Assembly: GCF_003254465.1 (NCBI RefSeq)
Contig: NZ_QDFI01000022.1
Location: 1 to 60,359 of the forward strand
Length of the DNA: 60,359 nucleotides
Direction of reading: 5' to 3'
Origin: Meridianimarinicoccus zhengii
GTDB taxonomy: Bacteria; Pseudomonadota; Alphaproteobacteria; Rhodobacterales; Rhodobacteraceae
Part shown: positions 35,292 through 44,623 of the stretch, piece after piece
Position numbering within the stretch: the stretch's first letter is position 1
How the letters are laid out: every line of letters begins with the position of its first letter
The notes under the pieces: generated by a model
What the model was told of the DNA's origin: nothing
Database searches by the model: none
Seen by the model: the letters and a program-made list of their open reading frames with translations, nothing else
Program-made: the position numbers and the translations under genes

Positions 35292-36593
35292 ATGCGCCGC
35301 ATTCTCTTTCGTGTCGTGATCCTGTTGCTGATCGCAGCACCCGTTCTTTTCGCCGCCGCTGCACTGGAACGCGCGCCCGTGTTGCCCGCGACCGCCACGC
35401 TCGATCCCCGGATGGCGGCGCAGGCCAAGGGGCTTGCATCGCGGGCGCGCGCCACGCTCGCCGGTCCGGCCGGTGCGGATGGCAAGCTGCGCTTTGCGGC
35501 GACCGAGGCGGAATTGAACAGCGCCCTCGCCGCCGTGGCCCATGTCGCGCGCCCGCTCCGCGGGCAGACCCGGATCGACGCGACGGGGGTGAAGGTCGCC
35601 GTGTCCGGGCAGGTTCCGGGCCTGCCGGACCTGGGCTGGATCAACGTGACGGCCCATGCGGCGCCGTCCGCGTCCGGGCTCGACATCGTCGCCCTTCGGC
35701 TGGGACGGATGGATCTGCCGCCGGGGCTGGCCGTGTCGGCGGTGCGGAGGTTTCTGGACGTGATGAGCGGCGACAGCATCGGCAGCATGATGCTTGATGC
35801 CATTGCCGGTCTCGACACCGCGCCGGGGCGGGCGGAACTGATCCTCGCTGCCGGACCCGGCGGCGGCCCCTCCATGCTGGAACGGTTGAGCGGCGCCGTG
35901 CGGGGCATGGTCGGCACGGGCGACATGGAAGCCACGCGGCGGCATTTCGCGGCCCTGCGCGCGGCCGCCGCCGCCGGGACGCTGCCCGCCGAAGGATCGG
36001 CACTGCCATGGGTGCGTTTCGTCGTGGCGCAGGTCGCGGCCGCGGACCATGCCACGCCGCAGGATGCCGCCACCGATCTTCGCGCGGCCTTCGTGGCACT
36101 GGGTGCCCATTGCGGGGACCTGCGGATCGTGGAAGCCATCACCGGCCCGATCAGCGACGGCGGCGGGGGCTCCGCCTGCACCGGCACGACCCTCGACGGG
36201 CGCCGCGATCTGCGGCAGCATTTCACGCTGTCGGCCGCGCTTGCCGCACTGGGCAGTGGCGGCGTTTCCTTCGGCATCGGCGAGGCGAAAGAGCTGCTGG
36301 ATGCCGGACGCGACGGCGGAAGCGGTTACTCCTTCGATGATCTTGCCTTCGACCGGGCGGGGATAAGGCTGTTCGACCGGGCGGTGGCAGTCGCGCCAGA
36401 GGGGCTTGCGGCGCTGGCCGGGCGGATCACGGACGAGTCGGCGATCGCGCCGCCGATCCATGGACTGCCGTCGGGCCTGACCGAAGCGCAGTTCCGCGCG
36501 CAGTTCGGCGGGGTGGACAGCCCGGCCTATGCCGCCATGCTGGGGGACATCGATGCGCGGATCGACGGGCTGGCCGTGCATCGTGCCGACTAG
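35292..36593 (+). CDS. Conserved hypothetical exported or membrane-anchored protein
   Basis: 433 residues, not recognised. One N-terminal hydrophobic segment (LFRVVILLLIAAPVLFAAAAL) could be an uncleaved anchor or signal. Residues about 30-200 are Ala/Gly-rich with FAATEAELNSALAAVAH and repeated VSGQVPGLPDLGWINV-like strand patterns. The C-terminal half has CGDLRIVEAITGP (with a later Cys, possible disulphide), RQHFTLSAALAAL and SGYSFDDLAFDRAGIRLFD, suggesting a globular periplasmic domain. It starts divergently from the VPLPA-CTERM gene, 190 bp away. A GTG lies immediately before the ATG. Function unknown. Confidence 0.75.
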   Translation: MRRILFRVVILLLIAAPVLFAAAALERAPVLPATATLDPRMAAQAKGLASRARATLAGPAGADGKLRFAATEAELNSALAAVAHVARPLRGQTRIDATGVKVAVSGQVPGLPDLGWINVTAHAAPSASGLDIVALRLGRMDLPPGLAVSAVRRFLDVMSGDSIGSMMLDAIAGLDTAPGRAELILAAGPGGGPSMLERLSGAVRGMVGTGDMEATRRHFAALRAAAAAGTLPAEGSALPWVRFVVAQVAAADHATPQDAATDLRAAFVALGAHCGDLRIVEAITGPISDGGGGSACTGTTLDGRRDLRQHFTLSAALAALGSGGVSFGIGEAKELLDAGRDGGSGYSFDDLAFDRAGIRLFDRAVAVAPEGLAALAGRITDESAIAPPIHGLPSGLTEAQFRAQFGGVDSPAYAAMLGDIDARIDGLAVHRAD

Positions 36594-36614
36594 GTCCGGG
36601 CATGTAAGAACGCG

Positions 36615-36738
36615 CCAACCGGATCCGCAGGCCGCGGGCCGATGCGACTGGCTTACCGGGGTCACGGGACCCATTCGCCCCGGTCGCCCGTGAAGCGCGG
36701 GCTGCCCTGATCGCCCCGATCCGCTCTCCAACCGGATC
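36615..36738. repeat. 11-bp direct repeat and folded repeat in a convergent spacer
   Basis: CCAACCGGATC occurs at 36615-36625 and 36728-36738. Between them CCGGGG (36656-36661) pairs with CCCCGG (36678-36683) around a small inner stem, and may act as a terminator between the convergent genes. Nothing else is seen in this 175-bp spacer. Confidence 0.3.
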
Positions 36739-36768
36739 GCACCCGGCGGTTTCAGAGGGTGGGCGCGC

Positions 36769-39700
36769 CTATTCCGCTGGCGCCGCCACCGTTCCGGCGC
36801 CCTGTGCCGCGTCCTCCGTCACCGGCGCGACGAGGCACAGACGCAGCAGCGGGGGGACGGTCAGCAGGGTCAGGAAGGCCGACATGGACAGACCGCCCAC
36901 GACGACAGCCCCCAACCCGCGGTACAGCTCCGACCCCGCGCCGGGGAACACCACCAGCGGCAGCATTCCGCAGACGCTGGTGAGCGTCGACATGAAGATC
37001 GGGCGAATGCGGTTGCGCGTCGCCTCCTCGATCGCGTCCACGGGGGTCATGCCGTCTTCGCGCAGGTGATAGAGCGACTGGTGCACGATCAGGATCGCAT
37101 TGTTGACCACGATCCCCACGAGGATCACGAAGCCCAGAAGCGTCAGCATGTCCAGCGGCTGGGTCTGGAATGTGTTCAGCAGCGCAAGCCCCCCCACGCC
37201 GCCCGCCGCCGCCACGGGCACCGAGATCATGATGACCAGCGGAAGGATGAACGACTCGAACAGCACCGCCATGACGAGGAAGACGATCACCATCGCCACC
37301 GCGAGGTTGATCTGGATCGCGTCCCAAGTCTGGCTGAGCTGGTCGGCGGTGCCCGATACCGTCAGGCGCACGCCGTTGGGCAGGCCCTGCGCCTCCAGCG
37401 GCGAGATCACCTCGGCCTGAAGCAGTTCGACCGCCGATTCCAGCGGCAGGGCGGGCGAGGGCCGCACCTCCAGCGTGATCGTGCGCAGCCGGTCGCGGTG
37501 GCGGATCTCGGTCGGACCCGCGGTCACACGTACCTCGGCCAGCGCGCCCAGAGGCACGATCTGGCCCGATGGCGTGACGATGGGAAAGCTCGCCACGTCC
37601 TGCGTGCGCCGTCCCGGCTGGTCCGCGCCCATCAGCGTCAGGTCCCGCCGTTGCGCGCCGATGGTGATTTCCGCCACGCGCAGCCCGTCGTTGAACGCGT
37701 CCACCGTCGCGGCGATATCCGCCGTGCCGACACCGGCATCGGACAGCCGCACCCGGTCCGGGATGACCCGCACCTCCGGCGCACCCAGTTCCAGTCCCGG
37801 AATGGGGCGGAACTGGTGACCCTCGGACCGGGGCATCAGCCCCGCGATCATGCCCGCGGCCTGGCCGGCCACGCCAAGGATCTCGTCAAGGTTCTGTCCT
37901 GACACGTTCAGTTCGATCGTGCGCCCCCCGCCGACGCCGCGCCCGAACAGCGACGGCTGTGTCATGAAGCCGAAGGTGCCCGGCTCGGCGAAGATCGGCC
38001 GGGACAGGAGCGGGATCAGCTCTCCCACCCGCTCGCCATCCACCGCCGCGGCGCCGACGAAACTGTTGCCGGGCAGGGCCACGAAGAAGAAGCTGTCGAT
38101 GCTGGGTTGGCCATCCGCCGTGGCCGGTTCGGGCGCGGCTTCCCACAAGGGGCGGGCCGTGTCCTCGATCCGTTGCGCGATGGTTTCCGTCGTGTCGAGA
38201 TTGTAACCCGGCGGCGGGATCATCAGCCCGAACACGAGGTTTCGGTTGCCCTCGGGCAGGTATTCCAGCTTGGGCAGGGCCATCCAGGCTGCCGTGCCTG
38301 CCCCGCCCGCGATGACCGCCACCATCGCAAGACCCACGGCGCGGTACCGCACCGTCATGCGCGTATAGGCCATCACGGCCGCCTTGAACGCGGCGCCGAA
38401 GTGGTCGATCACCGGCAGGCGCAGGGGTTTCTGCCCCGCCTCGCCCCCGCGCAGCAGCCGCGAGGCGAGCGCGGGGATCACCGTTACCGCCACCGCCAGC
38501 GACAACAGCACCGACACGGAAATCGCCACGGCGATGTCGCGGAACAACTGCCCGGCCTCAAGCTCCATCACGAGGATCGGGATGAATACCATCACCGTGG
38601 TCAGTGCGGACACGAGGATCGCGCCCCAGACCTGCCGCGCGCCGTGATACGCGGCCTCGCGGCGGTTCATGCCGGTCTCGCGCAGGCGGTAGATGTTTTC
38701 CAGCACGACGATGGCCGCGTCCACGATCATGCCCACGGCAAAGGCGATGCCCGCCAGCGAGATCACGTTCAGCGTGCGCCCCGTCGCGGCCATGGCCACG
38801 AAGGTCGCCACGATGGACACCGGGATCGCCAGGCTGACCACGAGCGTCGCCGCCGGGCTGCGCAGGAACAGCAGCAGAACACAGGCCGCGAGCAGCCCGC
38901 CGATCCAGATGTTCTGCACCACGAGGTCAATGGCGCCTTCGATATAGACCGTTTCGTCATAGACCTGCTGCATGCGCAAGCCCTCGGCCGCGACGGGCCC
39001 ATCGGCAAGCTCCGCCAGCACGACGCGGATCTCGGCCATGGTTTCGATCACGTTGGCGCCGGTTTCGCGAACGACGTTCACCGCCATGGCGGGCTCGCCC
39101 TTGAACCGGATGCGCGCCGAGGGTTCCTTGTAGCCGAAGCGCACATCGGCCACGTCGCCCAGCCGCAGCCGTCCGCGCGGGCCGGTCAGGGTCTCGCCGC
39201 CCTCGGAGCGCAGCACCACGTTACGCACCGCGTCGACAGTGTTCAGACTGCCTTCCGCGCGCACGACGTAGCGACGCTTGCCCTCGTCCACATCGCCCGC
39301 CGACAGGGTGATGTTCTCGCTGCGCAACAGGCTGACGATTTCGGGGATGGTCAGGCCATAGCGCGCCATGTCGTCGGGCCGCACCACGATCTGCAATTCG
39401 CGGCTGACGCCGCCGAACACGTTGACGGCGGACACGCCGGGCACCCGCTCCAGCCGTTCCTTGACCACGTCCTCCATGAAATCGCCGAATTGCGGCATCG
39501 GCGTGGTCACACCCGGTTCGCGGGTCACGGTAATCCACGCGATGGCGCTGTCATCCGCGCCCGAGGTTTCCAGCGTCGGTTCGCCCGCTTCCTCGGGATA
39601 GCCGCCCACGCGATCGAGCCGGTTGGAGACCAGCAGCAGCGTTTCGGTCATGTCCGTGCCGACCGCGAATTCAAGCGTGACCTCCGCCTCGCCCGTCTGC

Positions 39701-39951
39701 GCGCGCGACGTCATGATGTCGAGCCCGCCGATCCCGCGCAGCGCCTCTTCCTGCGGGTTGACGATTTCGCGCTCCACCTCGATGGGCGCGGCGCCGGGCC
39801 ATGCGGTCTTGACCACGACCACCGGTTTGCGCACGTCGGGCGCAAGCTGCACCGGAATGCGGCTCAATGCGAGCGCGCCGAACATCACGGCCATGACCAC
39901 GACCGCCATGATGGCGACGGGGCGTTCGATGGACAGGCGGATCGGGTTCAT
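36769..39951 (-). CDS. RND efflux permease, third system
   Basis: 1060 residues. It begins MNPIRLSIERPVAIMAVVVM. TM4 reads GMIVDAAIVVLENIYRLR, and TM10 reads VGIVVNNAILIVHQSLYH, so the TM10 lysine of AcrB is replaced by Asn here and the TM4 pair is Asp-Ala. This pattern is shared by a distinct RND subgroup, so a different proton route is implied rather than loss of function. Large periplasmic loops are intact. GGAG lies before the ATG at 39949-39951. It is preceded by its adaptor, 40 bp away, on the same strand. Confidence 0.92.
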   Translation of the reverse strand: MNPIRLSIERPVAIMAVVVMAVMFGALALSRIPVQLAPDVRKPVVVVKTAWPGAAPIEVEREIVNPQEEALRGIGGLDIMTSRAQTGEAEVTLEFAVGTDMTETLLLVSNRLDRVGGYPEEAGEPTLETSGADDSAIAWITVTREPGVTTPMPQFGDFMEDVVKERLERVPGVSAVNVFGGVSRELQIVVRPDDMARYGLTIPEIVSLLRSENITLSAGDVDEGKRRYVVRAEGSLNTVDAVRNVVLRSEGGETLTGPRGRLRLGDVADVRFGYKEPSARIRFKGEPAMAVNVVRETGANVIETMAEIRVVLAELADGPVAAEGLRMQQVYDETVYIEGAIDLVVQNIWIGGLLAACVLLLFLRSPAATLVVSLAIPVSIVATFVAMAATGRTLNVISLAGIAFAVGMIVDAAIVVLENIYRLRETGMNRREAAYHGARQVWGAILVSALTTVMVFIPILVMELEAGQLFRDIAVAISVSVLLSLAVAVTVIPALASRLLRGGEAGQKPLRLPVIDHFGAAFKAAVMAYTRMTVRYRAVGLAMVAVIAGGAGTAAWMALPKLEYLPEGNRNLVFGLMIPPPGYNLDTTETIAQRIEDTARPLWEAAPEPATADGQPSIDSFFFVALPGNSFVGAAAVDGERVGELIPLLSRPIFAEPGTFGFMTQPSLFGRGVGGGRTIELNVSGQNLDEILGVAGQAAGMIAGLMPRSEGHQFRPIPGLELGAPEVRVIPDRVRLSDAGVGTADIAATVDAFNDGLRVAEITIGAQRRDLTLMGADQPGRRTQDVASFPIVTPSGQIVPLGALAEVRVTAGPTEIRHRDRLRTITLEVRPSPALPLESAVELLQAEVISPLEAQGLPNGVRLTVSGTADQLSQTWDAIQINLAVAMVIVFLVMAVLFESFILPLVIMISVPVAAAGGVGGLALLNTFQTQPLDMLTLLGFVILVGIVVNNAILIVHQSLYHLREDGMTPVDAIEEATRNRIRPIFMSTLTSVCGMLPLVVFPGAGSELYRGLGAVVVGGLSMSAFLTLLTVPPLLRLCLVAPVTEDAAQGAGTVAAPAE

Positions 39952-39991
39952 GATGCGCTCCGGGGTGAGGCTGGTTGTGTCGGCCGACGGG

Positions 39992-41143
39992 TCAGTTGGT
40001 CCCCAGCCGTTCCTGCGCGTCCGGGGTGTCCTGCGGGCCGCCGTTGGCGCTGATGGGCTGCGGGGCAATCTCCTGCATCGGGCGCAGCCGTTCGTTGCCA
40101 CGCACCACGACCTCGTCGCCCGCGGCAAGGCCCGACAGCACCTCGAACCGGTCGCCGAAACTGTCGCCGAGCGTGATCTCCCGCGGGACGGCCTTGCCGT
40201 CTTCGTGGACGAAGACCGACCACGCGCCGCGGGCCTGCATCACTGCGTCCTTCGGCACCAGCAGCACGTCGCGCGGCACGTCGCGGGGCACTTCCAGCGT
40301 CAGGGTCTGGCCCACCGCCACCCGCCCGTCGAGCGCGCCCATGTCGCCGGTCAGGCGCACGGGCCGGGTCCGGGTTGCGCTGAACTCGGTCGGCAGCACG
40401 GCGCGCACGGTCAGCGGCAGGGGGGCGCCATCGGCGCGCACGCCGCGCAGTTCCATCCCCGGTGCCAGTGCCTGGATGTATTCGGCGGGAACGTTCGCTT
40501 CGATCTCCAGATCGTCTATGTTCACCACGCGGGCCACGGGTGCGCCGACCTGCACGTATTCGCCCGGGTCCACCATGACCTGCAGCACAGTGCCGGAAAA
40601 CGGCGCGCGCAGCACGGAACGTTCCAGGTCATAGGCCGCGCGGTCGGCGGCCACCTGCGCGTTCATCAGCCGCGCCTGCGCCTGGGCGAGACTGCCGCGG
40701 GCCTGCGCCACGGCGCTTTCGCGGTCGTCGTACTGGCCCTGGGAAAATGCGGAGGTGCCGCGCAACCCTTCGACCCGCGCAAAACCGCGCTCTGCAAGGG
40801 TCAGTCCGGCCTGCGCGACCTCGACCCCCGCTTCCGCCTCGGCCAGTGCCGCGCGCTTGCTGCGCAGTTCCAGTTCAAGCAACTCGCGGTCGAGCACCGC
40901 CAGCATGTCGCCTTCGTCAAGCTGCGTGCCGACATAGACGCCGATCTCGGACACGACCCCGGCCACGCGCATTGCAACGTCGCTTTCGTGTGTCGCGACG
41001 ACCTGTCCGAAGATCGACACGGTTTCGGATACGGATCGCCGTTCGACGGTATCGATGGTCACGGCCGCCGGGCCATCCTGCGCGTGCGCGCCGATCGCAG
41101 TCGCGGCGTACAGAAATACGGCGGAAAGAATGAGATGTCGCAA
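39992..41143 (-). CDS. RND periplasmic adaptor, third system
   Basis: 383 residues from a TTG at 41141-41143 that has GGAGG at 7-nt spacing. The signal peptide ends in GAHAQD and is likely cleaved, unlike the anchored adaptors of the other two pumps. Then come the lipoyl half (ESDVAMRVAGVVSEIGVYVG), an Ala/Glu-rich coiled-coil hairpin (residues about 85-150), PFSGTVLQVMVDPGEYVQVG, and beta-barrel and membrane-proximal domains. It couples the third RND permease to an outer-membrane channel. The Crp/Fnr gene lies 142 bp upstream on the same strand. Confidence 0.88.
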   Translation of the reverse strand: MRHLILSAVFLYAATAIGAHAQDGPAAVTIDTVERRSVSETVSIFGQVVATHESDVAMRVAGVVSEIGVYVGTQLDEGDMLAVLDRELLELELRSKRAALAEAEAGVEVAQAGLTLAERGFARVEGLRGTSAFSQGQYDDRESAVAQARGSLAQAQARLMNAQVAADRAAYDLERSVLRAPFSGTVLQVMVDPGEYVQVGAPVARVVNIDDLEIEANVPAEYIQALAPGMELRGVRADGAPLPLTVRAVLPTEFSATRTRPVRLTGDMGALDGRVAVGQTLTLEVPRDVPRDVLLVPKDAVMQARGAWSVFVHEDGKAVPREITLGDSFGDRFEVLSGLAAGDEVVVRGNERLRPMQEIAPQPISANGGPQDTPDAQERLGTN

Positions 41144-41285
41144 GCCGATGCCTCCGCGTAAACTGTCAGGGCAGATAGAGCAAACGCGTCAGTATGAAAG
41201 CACAAATCAGTGTCTTGATGACGCCCGGGCGGTGCATGCCGTCGAAACGGGCGTGGCACCTCGGTGGCGCTGCCGCACCGGGCGG

Positions 41286-41996
41286 TCAGATTCCTTCCAG
41301 AAGCCCCGCCACGTTTTCTATGGTGACCTTCTGGCGGCGAGCGCTGATCACGCCGCTCTTGCCGAGGCGCGCGATGACGCGGCTGACGGCTTCCCTGTTG
41401 GCGCCGACGAAGGCGGCCATCGCTTCGTGCGTCGGGGCGGGCTGAATTTCGCCGCCAGGCTTGAGCTGTTCGCGTTCCTGCGCCAGCCGCATCAGCAGCA
41501 TCCGCACGCGGGTTTCCACATCATGCACGATCAGCCCGACGACCCGTTCGTTCAACGCGCGATTGCGAGCCGAAAGTTCGATGGCGATGTTGCGGAGGAT
41601 CTGCGGTTCGCGGTCCATCCAGCTCGTGAAGGCCGCGTGGGGCAGGCGGGCCACACGGCTCGGTTCCGTGACCGACACGGTGATCGACCGGGGGCTGCCG
41701 TCCAGCGCGGCAAGCTCTCCGAAATAGGCAAGCGGCCCGAATTCCATGAAGGACACCTGGCGTCCGGCCTCGGTCAGCATCATGCCGATCGCACGGCCCG
41801 ACAGCATCATGTAGACATCGCGGGAGCTTTCGCCCTGTTCGACCACGATCCGCCCTTCGTCGAAGGACTGTTCGGTACAGTCCGCGGCGATCCGGCTCAG
41901 CGTGTCCGGGTCGACCCCCGCGAACAGCGGCATGGACACGAGGCAGGTCGGCGCAAGCGCGCGCCCCGATGTGGTGCGTGTCCCGAGCTGCGGCAT
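41286..41996 (-). CDS. Crp/Fnr-family transcriptional regulator
   Basis: 236 residues. A cyclic-nucleotide-binding beta-roll spans about residues 20-135 (VVEQGESSRDVYMMLSGRA; FGELAALDGSPR, where the PBC-like loop lies). The C-terminal winged helix includes AFVGANREAVSRVIARLGKSGVIS. There is no N-terminal cysteine cluster, so it is not an Fe-S FNR. It probably binds cAMP or another small effector. AAGGAGAGG precedes the ATG at 41994-41996; longer starts are rejected. It may control the adjacent RND pump, the RraA-side operon upstream, or distant genes. Confidence 0.88.
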   Translation of the reverse strand: MPQLGTRTTSGRALAPTCLVSMPLFAGVDPDTLSRIAADCTEQSFDEGRIVVEQGESSRDVYMMLSGRAIGMMLTEAGRQVSFMEFGPLAYFGELAALDGSPRSITVSVTEPSRVARLPHAAFTSWMDREPQILRNIAIELSARNRALNERVVGLIVHDVETRVRMLLMRLAQEREQLKPGGEIQPAPTHEAMAAFVGANREAVSRVIARLGKSGVISARRQKVTIENVAGLLEGI

Positions 41997-42078
41997 CTTC
42001 AACCTCTCCTTGAAAAGAAGACCGTAGCATCGATGCGACCCATCGCAAAGCCGACATGGGCGCACTGTTGCCGTGCGT

Positions 42079-42783
42079 TCAGGTGCGGGCGGCCTCGAAC
42101 GCGTTCCATGCCGCTTCGAAGCGTGCGAAATCGAAACCGGGCGCACGGGCCGGGTCGAGGATCAGCCGTTCCGTCGCCAGCAGCTTGTGGATCGCGTCTG
42201 CCAATCGATCCAGGCAGGCGAGCGGTATCACCAGCGCCCCGTGCCGGTCGGCGTGGACCAGATCGCCGTCGGCCACCGAGAGCCCGAAGACCGTCGCGCC
42301 AGCGCCCACGTCACGCACATGCACGAATCCGTGGCTGGGGCCGATCGATCCGGCGATGACCGGGAACCCGTCGGGCAGGTCGCCCAGGTCGCGCATCACC
42401 CCGTTGGTCAGCGCGCCCAACAGGCCCAAGCCCTTGTGCACGGTCGTGTTGATCTCGCCCCAGAAGGCCCCGATGGCCGCCGTGCCGTCCACGTCCTCGA
42501 CCACGGCAAGGGCGGGCCGCGGGCCGGTCGCCATGTGGCGGTAATAGTCCATGCGCCGCGCGCGGATCACTTCGGGCGGTTCGGTTGGCGGCGCGGCGGC
42601 GGCTATGCGGGCGGTGCGCGCGAAGCCGACGATGGCCCCTGCCGCCGGATCGCTGCACAGCACGGTGCCGCGGGTGAAGGCGTCGAAACCGCGCTTGCCC
42701 TCCACCACCTCGATGGCGTTGCACACGGTCGGCGTGTCCACCTTTCGCAAGAGCGCGAGCAGGTCGTCGTCAAGCGGTGCCAT
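42079..42783 (-). CDS. RraA-like protein (4-hydroxy-4-methyl-2-oxoglutarate aldolase family)
   Basis: 234 residues. The conserved active-site run GVMRDLGDLP supplies the Arg and the Mg-binding Asp of class II aldolase-type RraA proteins, and GRDL-like contexts (DGDLVHADRHGALVIP) close the domain. The family either cleaves oxaloacetate or hydroxy-oxo acids to pyruvate, or inhibits RNase E; a catabolic setting favours the aldolase or decarboxylase role. It overlaps the hydrolase gene by 14 nt and ends the island on this side. Confidence 0.85.
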   Translation of the reverse strand: MAPLDDDLLALLRKVDTPTVCNAIEVVEGKRGFDAFTRGTVLCSDPAAGAIVGFARTARIAAAAPPTEPPEVIRARRMDYYRHMATGPRPALAVVEDVDGTAAIGAFWGEINTTVHKGLGLLGALTNGVMRDLGDLPDGFPVIAGSIGPSHGFVHVRDVGAGATVFGLSVADGDLVHADRHGALVIPLACLDRLADAIHKLLATERLILDPARAPGFDFARFEAAWNAFEAART

Positions 42784-43483
42784 GGTCGGTCTCCTCCAGC
42801 CAGCGCGCGAGGGCTGCGCCGGTCGCGTCGGGTTGTTCTAATGTGGGCAGGTGTCCCGCGTCGTCGATCACCACGAGCCGGGACCGCGGCATGAGGTCGT
42901 GCATCAGTTCGTGGCGCGCCAAAGGGCAGAGCGCGTCGTCGCGCCCGCACAGCACGAGCGCCGGGATGTCCAGCCCGCGCAGCGTGCCGGTCTGGTCGGG
43001 CCGGTCGCGCAGGGCAACGGACTGGCGCACGAACACCTCCGGCCCCAAACCCAGCGCCATGTCCATGCACAGATCGAGAATCGCCGCCCGCCCGGGGCCG
43101 TCCGCGAGGTAGTTCGGTTTCATCTCGTCGCGCATGACCGTTTCCAGCCCGCCAGCGCGCACCCGGTCGATCTGCGGCCCGCGACGTGCGCGGACCTCCG
43201 GGGCCTCGGCCTGTGGGTTGGTGTCCATCAGCGCCAGTCCGGCAACCCGTTCCGGCGCCTGTCGCGCGACCTCCATCGCCACGATCCCGCCCATGGACAG
43301 GCCCGCCATGGCGAAACGCGGGGGCGCCATTGCCAGCACGTCCCGCGCCAGCGCGGCCATGGTGTCGGACCCTGTCACCGGCGCCACGATCACGGCGCGG
43401 TTGCGTGACAGCACCGCAAGTTGCGGCGTGAACAGGCGCGCATCGCACATCATGCCCGGCAGAAGGACAAGCGGCAGGGTCAT
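42770..43483 (-). CDS. Alpha/beta-fold hydrolase
   Basis: 237 residues. The nucleophile elbow AGLSMGGIVAM (Ser near residue 72), CGRDDALCP (acid) and DDAGHLPTLEQP (His) make a full triad. It resembles enol-lactone or ester hydrolases such as 3-oxoadipate enol-lactonase and MenH-type enzymes. The short N-terminus (PLVLLPGMMCD) contains an oxyanion-hole motif. It overlaps the neighbours on both sides (4 nt with the MetE-like gene, 14 nt with RraA). Substrate unknown. Confidence 0.87.
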   Translation of the reverse strand: MTLPLVLLPGMMCDARLFTPQLAVLSRNRAVIVAPVTGSDTMAALARDVLAMAPPRFAMAGLSMGGIVAMEVARQAPERVAGLALMDTNPQAEAPEVRARRGPQIDRVRAGGLETVMRDEMKPNYLADGPGRAAILDLCMDMALGLGPEVFVRQSVALRDRPDQTGTLRGLDIPALVLCGRDDALCPLARHELMHDLMPRSRLVVIDDAGHLPTLEQPDATGAALARWLEETDHGTA

Positions 43484-44601
43484 CCCACCCGCGCCGCGCC
43501 CTCGGCCATGGCGGCAAGCTTGGCGTAGGCGATGTCCGGGTCGACTGCGCCGAAGCCCGCGAAGGTGCCGAAGCCGCAATCGCTGCCCGCGATCACCCGA
43601 TCCGCGCCGACGATATCGACGAAACGCTGCAAGCGCTGCGCCACGAGATCCGGATGCTCCACGAAATTCGTCGTGGTGTCCACGACGCCGGGCACCAGCA
43701 CCTTATCGTCGGGAATGTCGGCTTTTCGGTCGCGGAACACGGCCCATTCGTGGCCGTGCCGGGGGTTCGAGGTCTCGAACAGCACATACCGCGCCCGCGC
43801 CTGCATAAGCGTGTCGAACATGGTCGCCATCGGAATGTCGCAGACATGCGGACCTTCGTAGTTGCCCCAGCAGATATGGATGCGCACGCGCTCCGCAGGG
43901 ATGCCCTCCAGCGCGTGGTTCAGTGCCTCCACATGGGACGCGGCGATGCGGACGAATTCGGCATCTGACAGATCCGAGAACAGCATGTGCCGCGACAGCG
44001 CCAGATCCGGGCAGTCGAGTTGCAGATCCAGCCCCGCCGCAACGATGGCCGCGTATTCCGCCTTCATCGCGTTGGCGAGCGCCGCGAGATACGCCTCCCG
44101 GGTCTTGTAATGGGCGTTGGGCAGAAAAAGCGCGATCACGCCGGGCGAGGCCGCGTTCATGAAACCGTGCGGGATTCCATGGTCTTGCATGGCGACCTTC
44201 AGGTTGGCGATATCCGCCTCCAGCTCGCCGCCGCCCTTGGGGCGCACGTCGCCCACGCATTGTGGACGGGCGTATTTCGGGGTTCCGCCGCTTTCTGCCA
44301 GCCGCTTGAGGAAACCGGGAAAAAGCTTCAGGTCGGCGGGCGCGTTGCGCGGGCTGTCGCCGCCGAATCCTTCATACCGATCCTTGACATAGGTGGCATA
44401 GCTTATCTTGGACGTCTCGCCGTCCGACACGATATGGATGCCCGCCGCCTTCTGTCGGGCGACGGTATCGGACACGGCCTCGGCCATGCATGCGGCGAAG
44501 GCGGCGGGGTCGTAATCCTCTCCGCGCTCGCGCGCGAAAAGGAAATCGACCACCGGCTGGCTGCGGGGCAGGCTGCCCACATGGGTCGTCAGAACGGGCA
44601 T
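43480..44601 (-). CDS. Cobalamin-independent methionine synthase II-like Zn protein (MetE C-terminal family)
   Basis: 373 residues, the size of stand-alone MetE C-terminal domain proteins. It opens with THVGSLPRS, and has SDGETSK, the Zn-ligand motif RIHICWGNYEGPH (His-x-Cys) and the late GSDCGFGT with the second Cys. This family moves alkyl groups to or from Zn-bound thiols: methionine synthase, or the epoxyalkane:coenzyme M transferase, and other methyltransfers. No methionine or cobalamin gene is near, so a catabolic dealkylation is more likely than biosynthesis. The ATG at 44599-44601 is chosen; an upstream tail is rejected. Confidence 0.85.
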   Translation of the reverse strand: MPVLTTHVGSLPRSQPVVDFLFARERGEDYDPAAFAACMAEAVSDTVARQKAAGIHIVSDGETSKISYATYVKDRYEGFGGDSPRNAPADLKLFPGFLKRLAESGGTPKYARPQCVGDVRPKGGGELEADIANLKVAMQDHGIPHGFMNAASPGVIALFLPNAHYKTREAYLAALANAMKAEYAAIVAAGLDLQLDCPDLALSRHMLFSDLSDAEFVRIAASHVEALNHALEGIPAERVRIHICWGNYEGPHVCDIPMATMFDTLMQARARYVLFETSNPRHGHEWAVFRDRKADIPDDKVLVPGVVDTTTNFVEHPDLVAQRLQRFVDIVGADRVIAGSDCGFGTFAGFGAVDPDIAYAKLAAMAEGAARVG

Positions 44602-44623
44602 GTCTTCTCCTTCGTCGCTGGGA

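Noticed and set aside
43480-44601. Methionine synthesis by the MetE-like protein
   Set aside because: Only the C-terminal domain is present and no methionine or folate genes are near; Zn-thiol alkyl transfer of unknown kind is more cautious.
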